Source of the DNA: Adineta ricciae
Taxonomy: Eukaryota > Rotifera > Eurotatoria > Adinetida > Adinetidae
NCBI GenBank assembly: GCA_905250025.1
Contig: CAJNOJ010000426.1
Location: 1-64,000, forward strand
Length of the DNA: 64,000 nucleotides
Reading direction: 5' to 3'
Under the pieces are notes generated by a model. It saw nothing but the letters and a program-made list of their open reading frames with translations. It ran no database searches and was not told the DNA's origin. The translations under genes and the position numbers were made by a program. Of this stretch, positions 1 to 11,033 are shown one piece after another (positions within the stretch are counted from its first letter, which is position 1; every line of letters begins with the position of its first letter).

Positions 1-990
1 CTTCGATTTAAGGTTACTTATTTACTTCGTAGTAAGGAATATATTGTTGGTACAAGTACATCACACTTAGTTGGCGATGCCTATTCAAATATCCGTTTTC
101 TAAATAATCTTTCTCAAATTTATCAACATCTTGAACCTTTACCACCTCGTCCTATTTTTCAACGGTGTTTACTCAACAAAGAAAAAGTGGATCTTTCTTT
201 TCCGCTTGTTAAGGAAATATCAGAAAAAGCTGAAAAGATTGAATCTTTTTTTGGACGTATTATCAAAGGAAAATCCGAAACTGAACAAATCAATTTATCA
301 TTTTCTTCTGAACAACTTATTAGATTACATAGTATTGGTAAATGTGATGATGAAGAAGTGACGATTCATGATACACTTTGTGCTTATATTATTATTACTT
401 TAAATAAATATTTTTTTCTTACAACGGATGAACATATCCAACGTGCTCGTATGATTGTTAATTATCGTGGTACATGTGATTCATTAGTGACACAGGAACA
501 TGTTGGAAACTACATTATGTCAATACCATCCTCTCAGTTTACAGATTCACTTTCTTTATCCTCTACTGCGAAAATGATTCGGCAAGCAATTAAAACGATT
601 CGTAGTGAGGATTTTCTCGAAAAATGGCTTGTTTCAGCTGATGTGTTAACGAGACAACTTATCAAAGATGGTCGTGTCAATTATGTATTAGATCAGAATG
701 AAGTTATTTTTAATTCAAATTTAAAATATGATTGGGCAAATGAAGTTAATTTGGGTATGATAAATCAATGTCGATTTCACACAGCAACATCATTTAAATT
801 TTATTTTCGAATATTTCAATTGAATCCTATTAAGGGAAAAGATGGACGTTGGACAAAAGATAATGGAGGTGCACAAGTAGCTGTTAGAATTCCAAAAGGA
901 GAACGGAAAGATAAGTTTTTAGAAGCATGGGCAAAAGATATTCAAGAGAATTTTGCTAATGTTACTCCTTTGGAAGCGACTGGCCCCTGA
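1..990 (+). CDS. BAHD-like acyltransferase, C-terminal part (5' end outside window)
   Basis: The frame is open from base 1 to the TGA at 988-990, so this is the 3' part of a gene that begins upstream. Near the start (about residues 22-27) the translation has the H-x-x-x-D motif (SHLVGDA) of BAHD-type acyl-CoA-dependent acyltransferases, and near residue 240 it has YDWANEVNLG, which sits where the family has its DFGWG motif. BAHD enzymes move an acyl group from acyl-CoA to an alcohol or amine; the substrate cannot be told here. The second motif is weak, so specificity or activity may differ. No intron is needed. The GTG at 187 is not a credible start because coding sequence continues upstream of it. 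Confidence 0.7.
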   Translation, partial: LRFKVTYLLRSKEYIVGTSTSHLVGDAYSNIRFLNNLSQIYQHLEPLPPRPIFQRCLLNKEKVDLSFPLVKEISEKAEKIESFFGRIIKGKSETEQINLSFSSEQLIRLHSIGKCDDEEVTIHDTLCAYIIITLNKYFFLTTDEHIQRARMIVNYRGTCDSLVTQEHVGNYIMSIPSSQFTDSLSLSSTAKMIRQAIKTIRSEDFLEKWLVSADVLTRQLIKDGRVNYVLDQNEVIFNSNLKYDWANEVNLGMINQCRFHTATSFKFYFRIFQLNPIKGKDGRWTKDNGGAQVAVRIPKGERKDKFLEAWAKDIQENFANVTPLEATGP

Positions 991-1079
991 ACGCATCATG
1001 GTAGTTCTTTAGTGTTCCAAAACCCATAAATTCCTATGTGGCGTTGATTTCTGTTAAAATATCTAACAGAGATTTTTTT

Positions 1080-1720
1080 TATTGGGTTGGCAAGAAAATT
1101 TTTGCGTTTTTTTTCGAAAAAAATTCGTTTTATTTTTTAACTTAAAAAATACAACTAGCTTTCAACAATGTATGCTCCATTAATATCTATGACTTGTTAC
1201 CAACGTTCTGGCAGAGAAAGAGAACGAAACAAATGGTAATTTGTTGGGGCCAAGTCAGGAGAGTACGGTGGATGTGGAAGGGTAATCCATCCGAGCTACA
1301 ATAGTTTTTCACGAATCGACTTTGCAATGTGAGGTCTGGCGTTGTCATGCAAAAAACTAATTCTGTCCTGCTTCCCATGAATCTTTGCTGCAACTGTTTG
1401 TCTAGCTCCCAGCCACTGTCGCTTGCGTGTGCGATTAACATATAACACCCACTTCTCATCGCCAGTAGTAAGATTGCCGAGCCGTTGGTAGTTGCGGTGA
1501 GACGTCATTAATTCCACACAAGCATCGACTCTATGTAGGAGCTGATGTGGTGGCAGATCATGTGGTATTCAAACTCCATATTTCCACTGTAGTATGGGAG
1601 CACCCAAGCTGTTCTGCTAAGCACCGCGAAGTCAACTTAGGATCTTCTTCGATAAGCCGCTTTAAATGGTCCGTGATATCTTCATTTCTAATTCAAGATC
1701 AACATCCACATCCATAATTT
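1080..1720 (-). mobile_element. Decayed mariner (mellifera-like) transposon
   Basis: The left edge is TA followed by TTGGGTTGGCAAGAAAAT, which matches a mariner terminal repeat. On the minus strand the region encodes, in broken frames, a helix-turn-helix part (LAEQLGCSHTTVE, about 1605-1645), TTGDEKWVLYVN with the first catalytic Asp, HDNARPHIAKS with the second, and PPYSPDLAPTNYHLF. The third catalytic position is Asn (codon 1239-1241). Much of the stretch between the first two Asp motifs is deleted and several frameshifts are present. I see no matching terminal repeat on the other side, so the element is 5'-truncated. It cannot make a working transposase. Confidence 0.85.
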
Positions 1721-1745
1721 TCTCTTTTTTCGAAAGACATTCGTT

Positions 1746-2290
1746 CTTCCTTTATATACTCTTAATATGGAAACTTAAAAGGAAGAGAAAAATCATGCAT
1801 GTGCGATTTTCTTTAACAGATTCATGATATACCGTAGTACTTTATACAATTGATCTTGAATACTTTCTTTTCATTTCTATGCTGCGCGTTTATCCTTATT
1901 GACTATCAATTTCCTTTTCTACATATGATATGTAAAATGAGCACTGAATAGACAAATTGATAGTCCTTCTATAGTATGGATATAGTTAAATCTTGTTTCA
2001 TTGTATAGTCTATATGAACATATCAGTGTGAGATATATAGCTTGTGGCTGTCCTGTAACGCTCACCCCACACCCTCAAGAAACAACGAGTGACAAGTTCG
2101 CATTTCCTGTCCTCTCTGCTATGGTTATTTCGTCGTGCACATATCAATTTAAAACGATGTATTTTTTCTTGCAAAAACACTATTAATATATAAATTATCA
2201 GGATTATTTTTCCTGTCTATCTCAAATGCTAAAAAAACCTGCAATATGTTTTTAAAATATAACTTTTTCTATAACAATTTTATTAAATAG
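1746..2290. other. Intergenic, no gene seen
   Basis: AT-rich sequence between the mariner relic and the receptor 3' end. It holds one GT-rich telomere-like tract at 2061-2078 and nothing else I can name. Confidence 0.5.
2061..2078 (-). repeat. Telomere-like GT-rich tract
   Basis: On the minus strand this reads TTGAGGGTGTGGGGTGAG, close to the bdelloid telomere unit TGTGGG. Similar tracts recur in the window, several of them at copy-specific indel borders. Confidence 0.5.
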
Positions 2291-3170
2291 TTAGCGTGGT
2301 AATTCAATAGTACTGACATTAACAACATTTATTTCTATATTATCTTGTCTATTTCCTTCGTCACGTAGTGGAACTACAGCATGACCAAATAAGTTGTAAA
2401 TAATTCGTTTCAATTCATATCGGAAAGCTTTTGAAATCGTTAGAAATATGAAAAAATTGCTATAATATGAAAGATGATAAATAAAAGTAAAGAAACGATT
2501 TAAAAAGCTATCAATTGTGCTATGTAATGATGTTTTTGACTGATCTTTTGTTATTGCATCATAAACATAATACATAGTTATTATTGTACCACAACAAATA
2601 AATATAATACCTTGAGCAAATAAACAACGAAGCAATTGAAAATCTTTTTTTGTCATTGATCGAATTTGATTTCGTTTTTCTCGTGGGATAGTTCGAATAT
2701 GGCGAACATTTTGAAAAGCAAATAACAAGAGAATAACCATAATTAAACAAAAAATAATATTAATACTTGCTAAGGAATAAGAAATAAAATTGAGATAAAA
2801 TTTTGAAAGATCATAATAACAAATAAAATATGAGGGATAAATTTCTTGAAGACCAACTTTAACGAGTACATGAAAATTAAATACAGTCCAAAAAAAATGT
2901 GCTTATACTTATAAAAAAATAAGCTAAGCGTTTTGAACTATATAGACGAGTATCAACATTTTGTGAAGATATTAATAAACGATCAACACAAGCAAGAATA
3001 AGAATAGTTGGAGAAAGTGTAGCAAAAACAAATGAGAGATAAAGATATAATTTACATAAAATAATATTTGAATTTTGAAGATTAATATCAAAACCGATAG
3101 TAATCATGGTTGCGAGCATGGTCGAATTAGTAAAACATAAATTTATAAGAAGACATATATTAAAATAGAA
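2291..3170 (-). pseudogene. Rhodopsin-like 7TM receptor, TM3 to C-terminus (rest at 10825-11033)
   Basis: The translation holds a DRY-like ACVDRLLISSQN after a membrane segment, then further hydrophobic helices, a basic third loop (IPREKRNQIRSMTKKD) and a C-terminal tail ending ELPR. This is the layout of the bdelloid-type peptide-receptor-like GPCR family. The first 50 bases read by the gene (3170-3121) are repeated exactly at 10874-10825, where the N-terminus lies. The protein therefore joins ...LCFTNS to TMLATM... across the 7.65-kb block. One frameshift lies at an A run near 2891-2898. It could be a real lesion or a homopolymer error. The ligand is unknown. Confidence 0.75.
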
Positions 3171-3171
3171 N
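3171..3171. other. Contig join (undefined base)
   Basis: A single n. To its left the receptor gene is open; to its right the sequence is unrelated. The 50 bases before it recur right after the n at 10824, which shows that 3170 and 10825 belong together. Confidence 0.9.
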
Positions 3172-3582
3172 CCTGATTGGTCAGTTTTGTAATCTACGAT
3201 AGCTACCGATCAGTCTCAGCTATCTCCCCACGTTATTCGTGAAGTTTCTGTTAATATTGGTCTTGAATCATGATGCCAGAACACACCATTCAAACGGTCT
3301 TTTCTCATACGATTCTTCCTTCGCACGACAGAACATCTAATTAGTCCTCGTATCACTTCACAATACACTACTGATATAGTCAAATTAGAGATTTATTGAA
3401 TTTCGAGCTACGGCAGTACGGTATATCTCTCGGATATACAAGCGTTGTTCGGTCAATGGTTGAACCCATTTCAAGCGATTTTTAAAAAAATTAAAGCATT
3501 TCGGAAAACGGGGGAGTGATTTTTACCTTTGACGTCGCCGGCACAGTTCTTCTCACCCCGTCCTTTACTCCACCATCAACAT

Positions 3583-3603
3583 TCACCCCCACACCCTCCT
3601 CCC
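3583..3603 (-). repeat. Telomere-like GT-rich tract
   Basis: Minus strand reads GGGAGGAGGGTGTGGGGGTG, TGTGGG-like. Confidence 0.45.
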
Positions 3604-3648
3604 AAATGATTCATTATTGAGGTTTGAGCGGTTTCGCAAAAATGTCTT

Positions 3649-3683
3649 TTTGACCTTTGACCTTTGACCTTTGACCTTTGACC
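3649..3683 (+). repeat. Short tandem repeat, five copies of TTTGACC
   Basis: Five perfect heptamers in a row, seen directly. A short microsatellite, lying just outside the part shared with copy A. Confidence 0.95.
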
Positions 3684-3855
3684 CTGACATAAAGAAACAG
3701 ACAAACAGAAAAACAAACTTTTTTTCATATGACCCTCCTTTCAGTCGAGGGAATTTCCTCTAGTCATAGAATCAATTGGATGACTTAGGAATCCAGTATT
3801 CTAGGGTTCTGTACTTTTTCCCTTGCATTTTGTTGAGTTAAAGGCATGACTTCAT

Positions 3856-4854
3856 TTATTTGTCGATGCCAAAGTAACCGTTTAATACTGGTAGAAAGTT
3901 GTTTTCGAAACCGCTTTGACATACAGTAACTATAGAATGAACTCTAAATCCAAACAAAAATATGAAATGAGTTAATGAAACAATGATTAGACTTGCCATG
4001 TATGGTCCATATCCATAAACAGCAAAAATCGAAGAAACTAATTGCTCTTGGGCTCGCCGGTAAGCATCTTTAACTAGATTTGTAGTAGTCAAAAAATAAA
4101 TCTGCTCACCAGCGTAAGGAACATTGAATAAAATTACAGCAATAATTTGAAACAAAGCCATATTGACCATTTGTCGTGTAAAAGCTGAAGGTGTACGTCC
4201 TGTACCGAATCTTGTCATATGGTAATAAGTAAGAGATCCGAAAATCGATATGACAATGACAGGTATTAGTGTATAAATACCGAGATAAGTGAAATAACTT
4301 CGATATTTAGCATATATTGCATTGGTCATTATACACATTGAAGTGTTTTCAATCACGACAAGATCTTGCAAGAAGTAGTAGGGTATTTCATGAAGAACCC
4401 AAAAACATATAGCACCGAAGATAAAATATCTTGCTGTTCTAACAGTGCTTTTCTGTCGCACAACTGCCGATGGTGAAGAAGAAATGAACGTATCAATTGA
4501 TTGTAAACAAAGTAATGTATATGCACTTTGCGTATGAATATCTATAAAACTTGAACGCATTTTACACCAGGCTCGACTAGTCAAAGTAAGATCAATTTGA
4601 AAGCCAGTGCCGAGAATTCGTGAGCTAAGACCAACCAATAATGTATTAAAATTAAGAAAAGATTGAACAAGCATATACAGCGAAGTTGCATTATGTTTGT
4701 AATTTTGACTCGTAATAATGACAAGAATATTGAGTAAATTACCACAGAGACCAGTCACTAATACAAGGAAACCAAAGATAACGCATAGATATCGAGAAGC
4801 TTGTTGTAATTGAATAACATTTAACGGAATAGTAGAAAAATTGCCAGATGACAT
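3856..4854 (-). CDS. Rhodopsin-like 7TM receptor, copy B (intact)
   Basis: A 332-residue protein starting MSSGNFST at 4854. The frame is open further up to 4971, but this Met precedes an N-glycosylated N-terminus and gives normal receptor length. Seven hydrophobic stretches are visible. TM1 holds a GN motif (LCGNLLNILV), TM3 ends in SIDTFISSS instead of DRY, and a Cys pair is at the TM3 start (WCKM) and in loop 2 (SMCIM). Loop 3 is short. The non-canonical DRY site suggests an unusual coupling mode or a lineage-specific family; the ligand is unknown. The equivalent in copy A (14080-15056) is broken, so this is the only working version in the window. Confidence 0.8.
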   Translation of the reverse strand: MSSGNFSTIPLNVIQLQQASRYLCVIFGFLVLVTGLCGNLLNILVIITSQNYKHNATSLYMLVQSFLNFNTLLVGLSSRILGTGFQIDLTLTSRAWCKMRSSFIDIHTQSAYTLLCLQSIDTFISSSPSAVVRQKSTVRTARYFIFGAICFWVLHEIPYYFLQDLVVIENTSMCIMTNAIYAKYRSYFTYLGIYTLIPVIVISIFGSLTYYHMTRFGTGRTPSAFTRQMVNMALFQIIAVILFNVPYAGEQIYFLTTTNLVKDAYRRAQEQLVSSIFAVYGYGPYMASLIIVSLTHFIFLFGFRVHSIVTVCQSGFENNFLPVLNGYFGIDK

Positions 4855-5000
4855 CTTATCGTTCTCAGCGTTTAATAAAAAAATTCTTTTCACATTTAAC
4901 TGAAAATGCTGTTTCTTCTGGTTACACAACATTTCCACGCATGACAATACCGTGCCGACATTACAACTCACGAAAATTCAGCGGATAATATAATTACCGG

Positions 5001-5240
5001 TCAATTAATTCCGATGCAACCGTGGAGACTATATCGAACAATTGGACCAAGTAATAGTGAATAGATAAGTTTAGTTGTCCCAACAGTGAAAAGAAACAAA
5101 CGATTCAGCAATATTAATAGTGTACATGAAGCTTGACTCAAATCATCTTTAGATGCTGCTTTTACTAGCTGTAAATAGTGTATCAAGCTGTGTTATTCAA
5201 CGTGTTGAAAGAGATGACAGGGTTCCATCAGATTCTTGAA
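5001..5240 (-). pseudogene. Unrecognised membrane-like fragment, copy B
   Basis: About 60-75 residues rich in Leu, Ile and Val (TTKLIYSLLLGPIVRY) are shared with copy A at 15241-15471. In copy B an in-frame stop lies near 5185 where copy A is open. No start context or family is recognised. It may be a remnant exon of a lost receptor, or chance. Confidence 0.25.
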
Positions 5241-5756
5241 CATTTGCGGATATTATTCCAACAAACTTTCAAGTAACTGTTACGAACCAAAAGTTTACTT
5301 TATATGATAATAATGATGTCAGTCATTGAACAATGAAAAATTTAGTTGTTCTTTGATTTCATCCTACAACAAAATTTTATTGAAGAATTCGTTCGTATAA
5401 AAGAAGATGTATATGAAGTGTTAGATAGTAAATAAATTTTTTCATAAATATTTAAAAATATTAGATCAGAATTTTTCTTTAAAAACACGCGCGCATATGT
5501 CGTGCGTGATAATGTCAGTGCGCTGTAGTATCGTGCGCAAAAATATTTACAAACGAAGTAATCCTTGCAGAATGGCTTTTATATTATTTTTTAAATTAGT
5601 AGAATGAGAAAATCACATTTACTGACATGGAATCTCACCCATTTTATACACAAGCCTCTACAAACACAGTTCAATTCAAAGCGGCTGTTTCACTTTTGGC
5701 AACAAGGCTTTTCTTATAGCAATGTTGGGTAGCCTGTATCAAAAAGGAAAAGCCAC

Positions 5757-5783
5757 GGGTGAGGGTCGGGTGTGGGTGAGGGT
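5757..5783 (+). repeat. Telomere-like GT-rich tract at a copy-specific indel
   Basis: Reads GGGTGAGGGTCGGGTGTGGG followed by TGAGGGT. It sits exactly where copy B lacks about 430 bp that copy A has (about 15955-16385); copy A carries a similar tract at the far edge. Confidence 0.65.
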
Positions 5784-5894
5784 ATTTTCTGTTACATATA
5801 GCTTCGCGTTCACATGACGACAGTTATAATCTCTATTGTTTCAGCAACAGCTGAGAAAGAGCACAAATGTTGTCAAAGCAGATATACATTTGAA

Positions 5895-7183
5895 TTAATG
5901 AAGAATGAATTCAATGACATAGAAGACAAAACAAGAAAAAGTCAGAAGACGAAAAGAGAAACTGTCGATTAGATTTGTCGCATGATTCCGATTGATCATC
6001 TGTGCAATATCATTGATCATTGATTTATATCGATGATCGATATCAATCGTTTGAGTGTCCAATCGATTCACAACATAGGCGAATGAAAGATTTTTCGCAG
6101 GCACAGCAAATCCAATACTTCCTCCAAGTCCTACAAACACAAAACAACATCAACTAAAACCTAAGAAAAACAAATCAAACCTTGATGACCAAATATTCCA
6201 GGTCCCAATGATGGAAATAGATCATCCAGTAGGAAAAATCCCATAGCAAATGTTGTGGTAACATTCAAAACGAAATCGATTTCATGAGAAGGTGTATTCG
6301 ATTTGATTGCCCGTTTTAAAATATCTTCTGTTAAGATTCGTTGGTAATGATTATTTTCCACATTACCAATTAGACCCGCATAGAGTCTTGCCAAAGATCG
6401 AGCATTTGTTATTCCATTTGCACCTGGAATTTCTGCTCTATGAGTACTATTTTTATTGAAATCATCAAATGAAGTTTGATTAGGTTTTAAATCTAATGGT
6501 GAAACACGATATTCTTGTTCGGATGGTAAACCAACATAAAATTCAATTTGTAAAGGTTTTGCAATTTCATTCCGAATAAATTCACCTAAAGTGCGATTTT
6601 TTGGATCAACTCGTCGAACAAGTTCACCGGCCAACCAACCATACGTTAATGCATGATAACCATGAGCTGTTCCTGGCTTCCACACAGGTTGACTTTGTTC
6701 TAATTTACTTATCATCAAAGTCCAATTTAAATAATCATCAAATGGAGAAAAATCAAATGGTAAACCAGCGCGATGCGAGAGAATATCGGCGACTGTTGTA
6801 TTCTCTTTTCCGTTTTGTCCGTACTCAGGCCAATAGTTTATAACCAGTTCGGAGTAATCGAGAAGACCTCGTTGAACACATAACGCAACAGCTGCTGCCA
6901 CTAAACCTTTCGTTGTTGAGAATACTATTTGTAATGTGTTATTATCGTAAGATTTTGATTTGAGTTTATCAAACCATCCACCCCAGAGATCAACAACTAA
7001 ATTCCCTTGATGATACACCGCTAACGATGCGCCTAAATCTCGTTCGTCGACAAAATTTTCTCGAAATAATTCTCGAACAAATTCCCATCCATTGGCTGTT
7101 GCTCCATCTATATTTAGTTCATAGTTATTACCAAAAATACACGGTATAACAAGAAAAAAGCAAATCCAAATGTAAGTGTACAT
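5895..7183 (-). CDS. Secreted beta-lactamase-like serine hydrolase, copy B
   Basis: Two exons, 7183-6181 and 6130-5895, with a 50-bp GT-AG intron at 6131-6180, give 412 residues. The start at 7183 begins a signal peptide (MYTYIWICFFLVIPCIFG); the open frame further up has no such feature. Motifs of the class C beta-lactamase/esterase fold are present: STTK (S-x-x-K, the nucleophile), a Tyr motif in GTAHGYHALTYG, and HQG where KTG would be (GHQGLGGSIGF), which is completed only after splicing. Animal LACT proteins and bacterial EstB share this set, so ester or peptide hydrolysis is likely rather than drug resistance. Several N-glycosylation sites fit secretion. A hydrophobic C-terminal stretch could anchor it. 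Copy A (16513-17802) is also intact. Confidence 0.88.
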
Positions 7184-8749
7184 TCCTGTGCGTATTGATA
7201 ATGAAAATAAATATAACGAGGTAGGGCAGGTATTTAAATGTGTAATTGTTGTGTGAGATAAGAAAGAAGAATCGTCATTGTGCAAATATCACATCGATGA
7301 CTAAGAAAATGAACCAGTTTTACAATGGTTTCATACTGTTGCATGAATATCTTTATTAATAAACAAAACTTCTTCCATCCGAATGTATATGCTGACATAG
7401 AACTCAACAATCTGATAAATGGTTGAAGATATATTGACACGTGGTCTTTTTAGTTTATTCTTTTTGTCGTAGCATCTTTACAAAAAACTACATTATCAGA
7501 TGTTTTTAAGTCCACGTTGGAAATCGATATGAACACAATTTGATATTCAGACAACATATTGCACCTTGATCATCAACGGTCTTTCATTTTTGTTGTCAGT
7601 GACGATTAAACGCTGCTCGTCGGATTGTACAATCAAATATACACGGGAACAAATGTACAGTGTTGGGATTGACCAGTGTCTAATTTTGCTTTGTATCGTT
7701 AACCCATCGATATGTTCGAATTTTCTTGAACATTGTGAGCATCAATGCTCAGCTGCATAGATAAATTGAGATGGAGATACTTGATTTGTCGTTGTTGGAC
7801 TCTCCTCCGACCATAATGTGCATGAAATTCTTTATTTTTCAAGAGAATTTACTTCAAATGAGTTTGCAAGAAAGACTAAATGAATTCTTTTCTGACAAAT
7901 GATATCGATTAAAAATGAACTTGTCAGCTTCATTTTCTTCACAATAAAAGATTCTTATCAAATTTATCTTTTTTCGTATGAAAAGATTACTCTACAAAGA
8001 ATTCGAAGATCTTCTTGCAAAATATTCTTATTTTTATTTCACTTTCAACGAAGGAAACTTGTAAGCATCAGTAAGAGTATGACAAGCACTGAGTACATTC
8101 CAACGCATTCAGGGGTTTCCGTTTTATCAAAGAAAAATGAATGATTTATACATTTTGAACATTGATACTCTTTCTATTGGTCGAGTTTTGCCTGTATTCA
8201 TGTACTTAGTAATAGTGCACTTTGTTGTTCTATATTCTCGTAAAAAAGTGCAATTATCATTGCATAGTCCTTAGCGATTTTGCGAAATACGAAAGCATCT
8301 TGAGGGTGTAGGAGAAATGTTTATAGTATCGAGTACGATGTTGGCGAGAGTGAAAGTAAGGCGCATAGTAAACTTTTCAGTTCAAAATAAGCCTCAGGAC
8401 ATGAAGAATAAGATGCATAGAATATCCTGAGCATGACAACGAACTTTAGTGAAAGAAACAGTTTTAATAATTTTTGATGGCGAAGATATTTGCTTCACGG
8501 TAGTGTAACGGTTATTGATCTATACAGTTCATATGTGTACCCTCCTCACCGAACACACAAGACCTCATCATCCCGAAAGGCATAGGCATTCACTCTTATA
8601 GTGGGCCACATGTGGCTGTTTTATGCAATGCATGGCGGAAAAAATAAGGGCCGCAAGCGTAGTAAATTGAAAGTACAGTGAAACGGGAACTTCACGATGT
8701 GGGCATAAACGGTTTTGTTGCTTTTATTAAACAAAAACAAGACATGATA
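7184..8749. other. Intergenic, copy B
   Basis: No gene supported. Matches copy A 17803-20200, except that copy A has about 1.08 kb extra (18661-19738) whose border in copy B is the GT-rich tract at 8301-8314. Confidence 0.5.
8301..8314 (+). repeat. Telomere-like tract at indel border
   Basis: TGAGGGTGTAGGAG. It aligns with the tract at 19742-19756 in copy A, at the edge of sequence found only in copy A. Confidence 0.5.
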
Positions 8750-9413
8750 TTCTTTATCTAATGATGAAGTTTTATTGGACAAAAGCAACATTGAAACGTG
8801 GAATATCATTGTGTATCGTTCTTTGTTGAAGAGTAGTCATTGGATATACTCTCGCCCTTTGACGCCACCATTGTGTTTGATAATTAATTTGTAGTTTGAT
8901 GGAAATTAAAGCTAAACTCAAAACTAGAACACAATAGATTGTTAACAGGGAATATACGATGATCCGAGGATCTTCTTTCAAAACTAAACAAATGTGTTCA
9001 TCACGAATCAATTGTTAACCATGTCAAACCAACATTGGAAGGTTCAGTGAAAAGCAAAACAGTCAAAATAAAGAAGTAACTAATCAATGTGTACGAAAGT
9101 GTAGAAGAATTCGTTGAGTTTATACATGAAGAACACAAAACAGGCGAAAGATCGACTAAAAGAGAACAAACCTTACTATTTGCAAAAAGAATTTTTTGAT
9201 AAAAGCTGTAATACGTATAAAGATATAGAATAAATACGAACAAATACAAAAAAAGAATGTTTCAGTATCATCATCCAAAGCTTGTGAATCACCTTGAACA
9301 ACTCGAATATTTATTGACAAGGTCAGCATGCCAAGAAAAAGTAAAAATAAATAATTATTCGTGCACAGAAGTAATTGAACATCAAACAGAGTTTTTCGTC
9401 GTAATAAAATCAA
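8750..9413 (-). pseudogene. 7TM receptor relic, copy B
   Basis: Minus-strand fragments in different frames resemble parts of one receptor. DVQLLLCTNNYLFLLFLGML followed by VVQGD looks like the TM1-2 region. A hydrophobic helix followed by PMTTLQQRTIHND looks like TM5 and the third intracellular loop of the bdelloid-type GPCR family. The middle is missing and frames are broken. Copy A carries the same relic at 20169-20825, so decay predates the split of the copies. Confidence 0.5.
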
Positions 9414-9676
9414 CCATAAGATAATTATTGTGATTATTACTCGACTAATTCAAACAATGTCTATGAAAAACATTTTTTTTAAATGTTCAGAGAAATATAA
9501 TAAAAAATGTTTTATTTTTAGATGATCTTTATCTCTTCTAAAGAGAATGTTATTTCGCTGCGCCATTTATTATCATGTCCATCTAAGCATACATTCGGAT
9601 TTTTTTCCGAGGATGTGCTTATACAAAGGTTAAATATTGATTACAATTGATTTGTGAAAAGTCGAAATGTTTATGT

Positions 9677-10823
9677 TCAGAAAGAGTAACTCAGCACATT
9701 ATTGACTTGATTATTCGTGGCAAGTAATTGACCGTTCGATTGCTTTGTATCTGTACTCTTCGTCCTCTGATGATGGTGCTGATGACATGTAAATATTTTC
9801 CGAAGAAACAAGTAGTAAACTGGTTTGAGAATCAGCTTGAATAGTAGAAATATAAGACCGAATATTTCTAAACAAACGATTGTAAATAAAAGATTATTGA
9901 AGATAATTTCTTTTTGTTTAGCAATTGGTCTCTGTATGTTTTTGATGTAATAAGGAGTTTAAGTGAGAATAAGTAACAATGTTGTTGAAGGTAACGTGTT
10001 CCGAATATATTGATCAGCTGAGAGAAATAAACTATTTAAATCAACGATAAATGTAGGAATGAAGATTCCACCGAAATCAGGTTCTTCACCGGTCAATGAT
10101 TCAGTTTCGTTGATAACTTTCGTTATCGACAACGTTACAGGTAAAGTTTGTGCTAAAATTTGTCCATTTTTCGAGAAGGATTGATAAAAATTCAATTCTC
10201 TCAATGTGAAATTTTCACTTTGATGTCCGTGACCTGTAAGACCAATCCGCAACGCTCCGATTGTTTTGATATCTTCTAATAAAATTCGAACAGAAATATG
10301 TTGATAAGCAAGTGGAATGGAAAGAGATAAAACCGAATTCTTATTTTCACAAGTTAACCAACGTATAATTGACCACGTTTGACCCAACTGCATCTCAATC
10401 GATATAGCATCACAATTAATCAATGTATTAACGAAATCAACGTTCAAAACAAATTCTTGAGTGTTCATCAAATCAAACATTTCTTGTTCAGTAAATGAAT
10501 GTGGAACAGATAATGATTGAACATTCGTTTCGAATTTGGCGTTTCTCAACGATAAATCGCAGGCAAAGAACGAATCTGATGATGTTTCGATTGGATATTG
10601 TTTATAATACTGATGACTGAATACGTGAGCGAAACAAACCAAAACCACAATAGAAAACGAGGCTAAGCCTCCAACCCACAATTCGCCTTCATTGATCAAA
10701 GCAGTGTGTTTGAATAAACATGTCAGTAATTTCCCTATACGTTTGCTCTTCGGATGTTTGATGAAAAATTTCAAGAAGACAACAATGATCATTATAATTA
10801 AGGCAATACTTGCAGCAATTAAT
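9677..10823 (-). pseudogene. Cys-rich membrane protein, C-terminal part with nonsense codon, copy B
   Basis: Equivalent of the 3' part of the copy A gene at 21193-23907. It is cut at the n at 10824, and its 5' part reappears at 51408-52347. Where copy A reads ILTETPYY, copy B has TAA at 9959-9961 (GAA to TAA), removing the last membrane helix (NNLLFTIVCLEIFGLIF) and the cytoplasmic tail. The frame stays open past the stop to 9677, which suggests the mutation is recent. Two membrane helices remain upstream. Confidence 0.8.
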
Positions 10824-10824
10824 N
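10824..10824. other. Contig join (undefined base)
   Basis: A single n between copy B sequence, which equals copy A up to about 22339, and the receptor N-terminus that continues from 3121-3170. Confidence 0.9.
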
Positions 10825-11033
10825 GTCGAATTAGTAAAACATAAATTTATAAGAAGACATATATTAAAATAGAATACGCAAACATTTTTTTTCCATGACT
10901 TTTTAGAAAATACTAAAGCACTTAACAGATTTCCAAGATTACTTAATACATATGATATTGGAACAATATATTTATAAATATAAATAATTGTATTGTTTAA
11001 ATTTTCAATAGAATAATAATCAGACGAACTCAT
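10825..11033 (-). CDS. 7TM receptor N-terminus (continues at 3170-2291)
   Basis: Starts MSSSDYYS at 11033. An N-glycosylated N-terminus is followed by TM1 with an LGNLL motif (ISYVLSNLGNLLSALVF) and the start of TM2 (CVFYFNICLLINLCF). The last 50 bases duplicate 3121-3170 exactly, so the reading frame continues there without loss. The open frame extends upstream to 11189, but the Met at 11033 gives the usual receptor N-terminus. Confidence 0.75.

Larger units (their letters stand above)
3172..3748. other. Non-coding left part of copy B
   Basis: No credible gene. It contains a GT-rich telomere-like tract (3583-3603, minus sense) and a heptamer repeat. It is not matched by copy A; similarity to copy A begins near 3749 (13956). 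Confidence 0.5.

Noticed and set aside
3649-3683. CRISPR or satellite array
   Set aside because: Only five plain heptamers, without spacers.
6601-6843. Plus-strand open frames over the hydrolase (also 17220-17462)
   Set aside because: They lie opposite a well-supported gene and are shared only because the DNA is duplicated.
8490-8575. tRNA-like stretch (GGTAGTGTAACGGTTAT)
   Set aside because: It resembles an A box, but no cloverleaf or B box follows in either copy.
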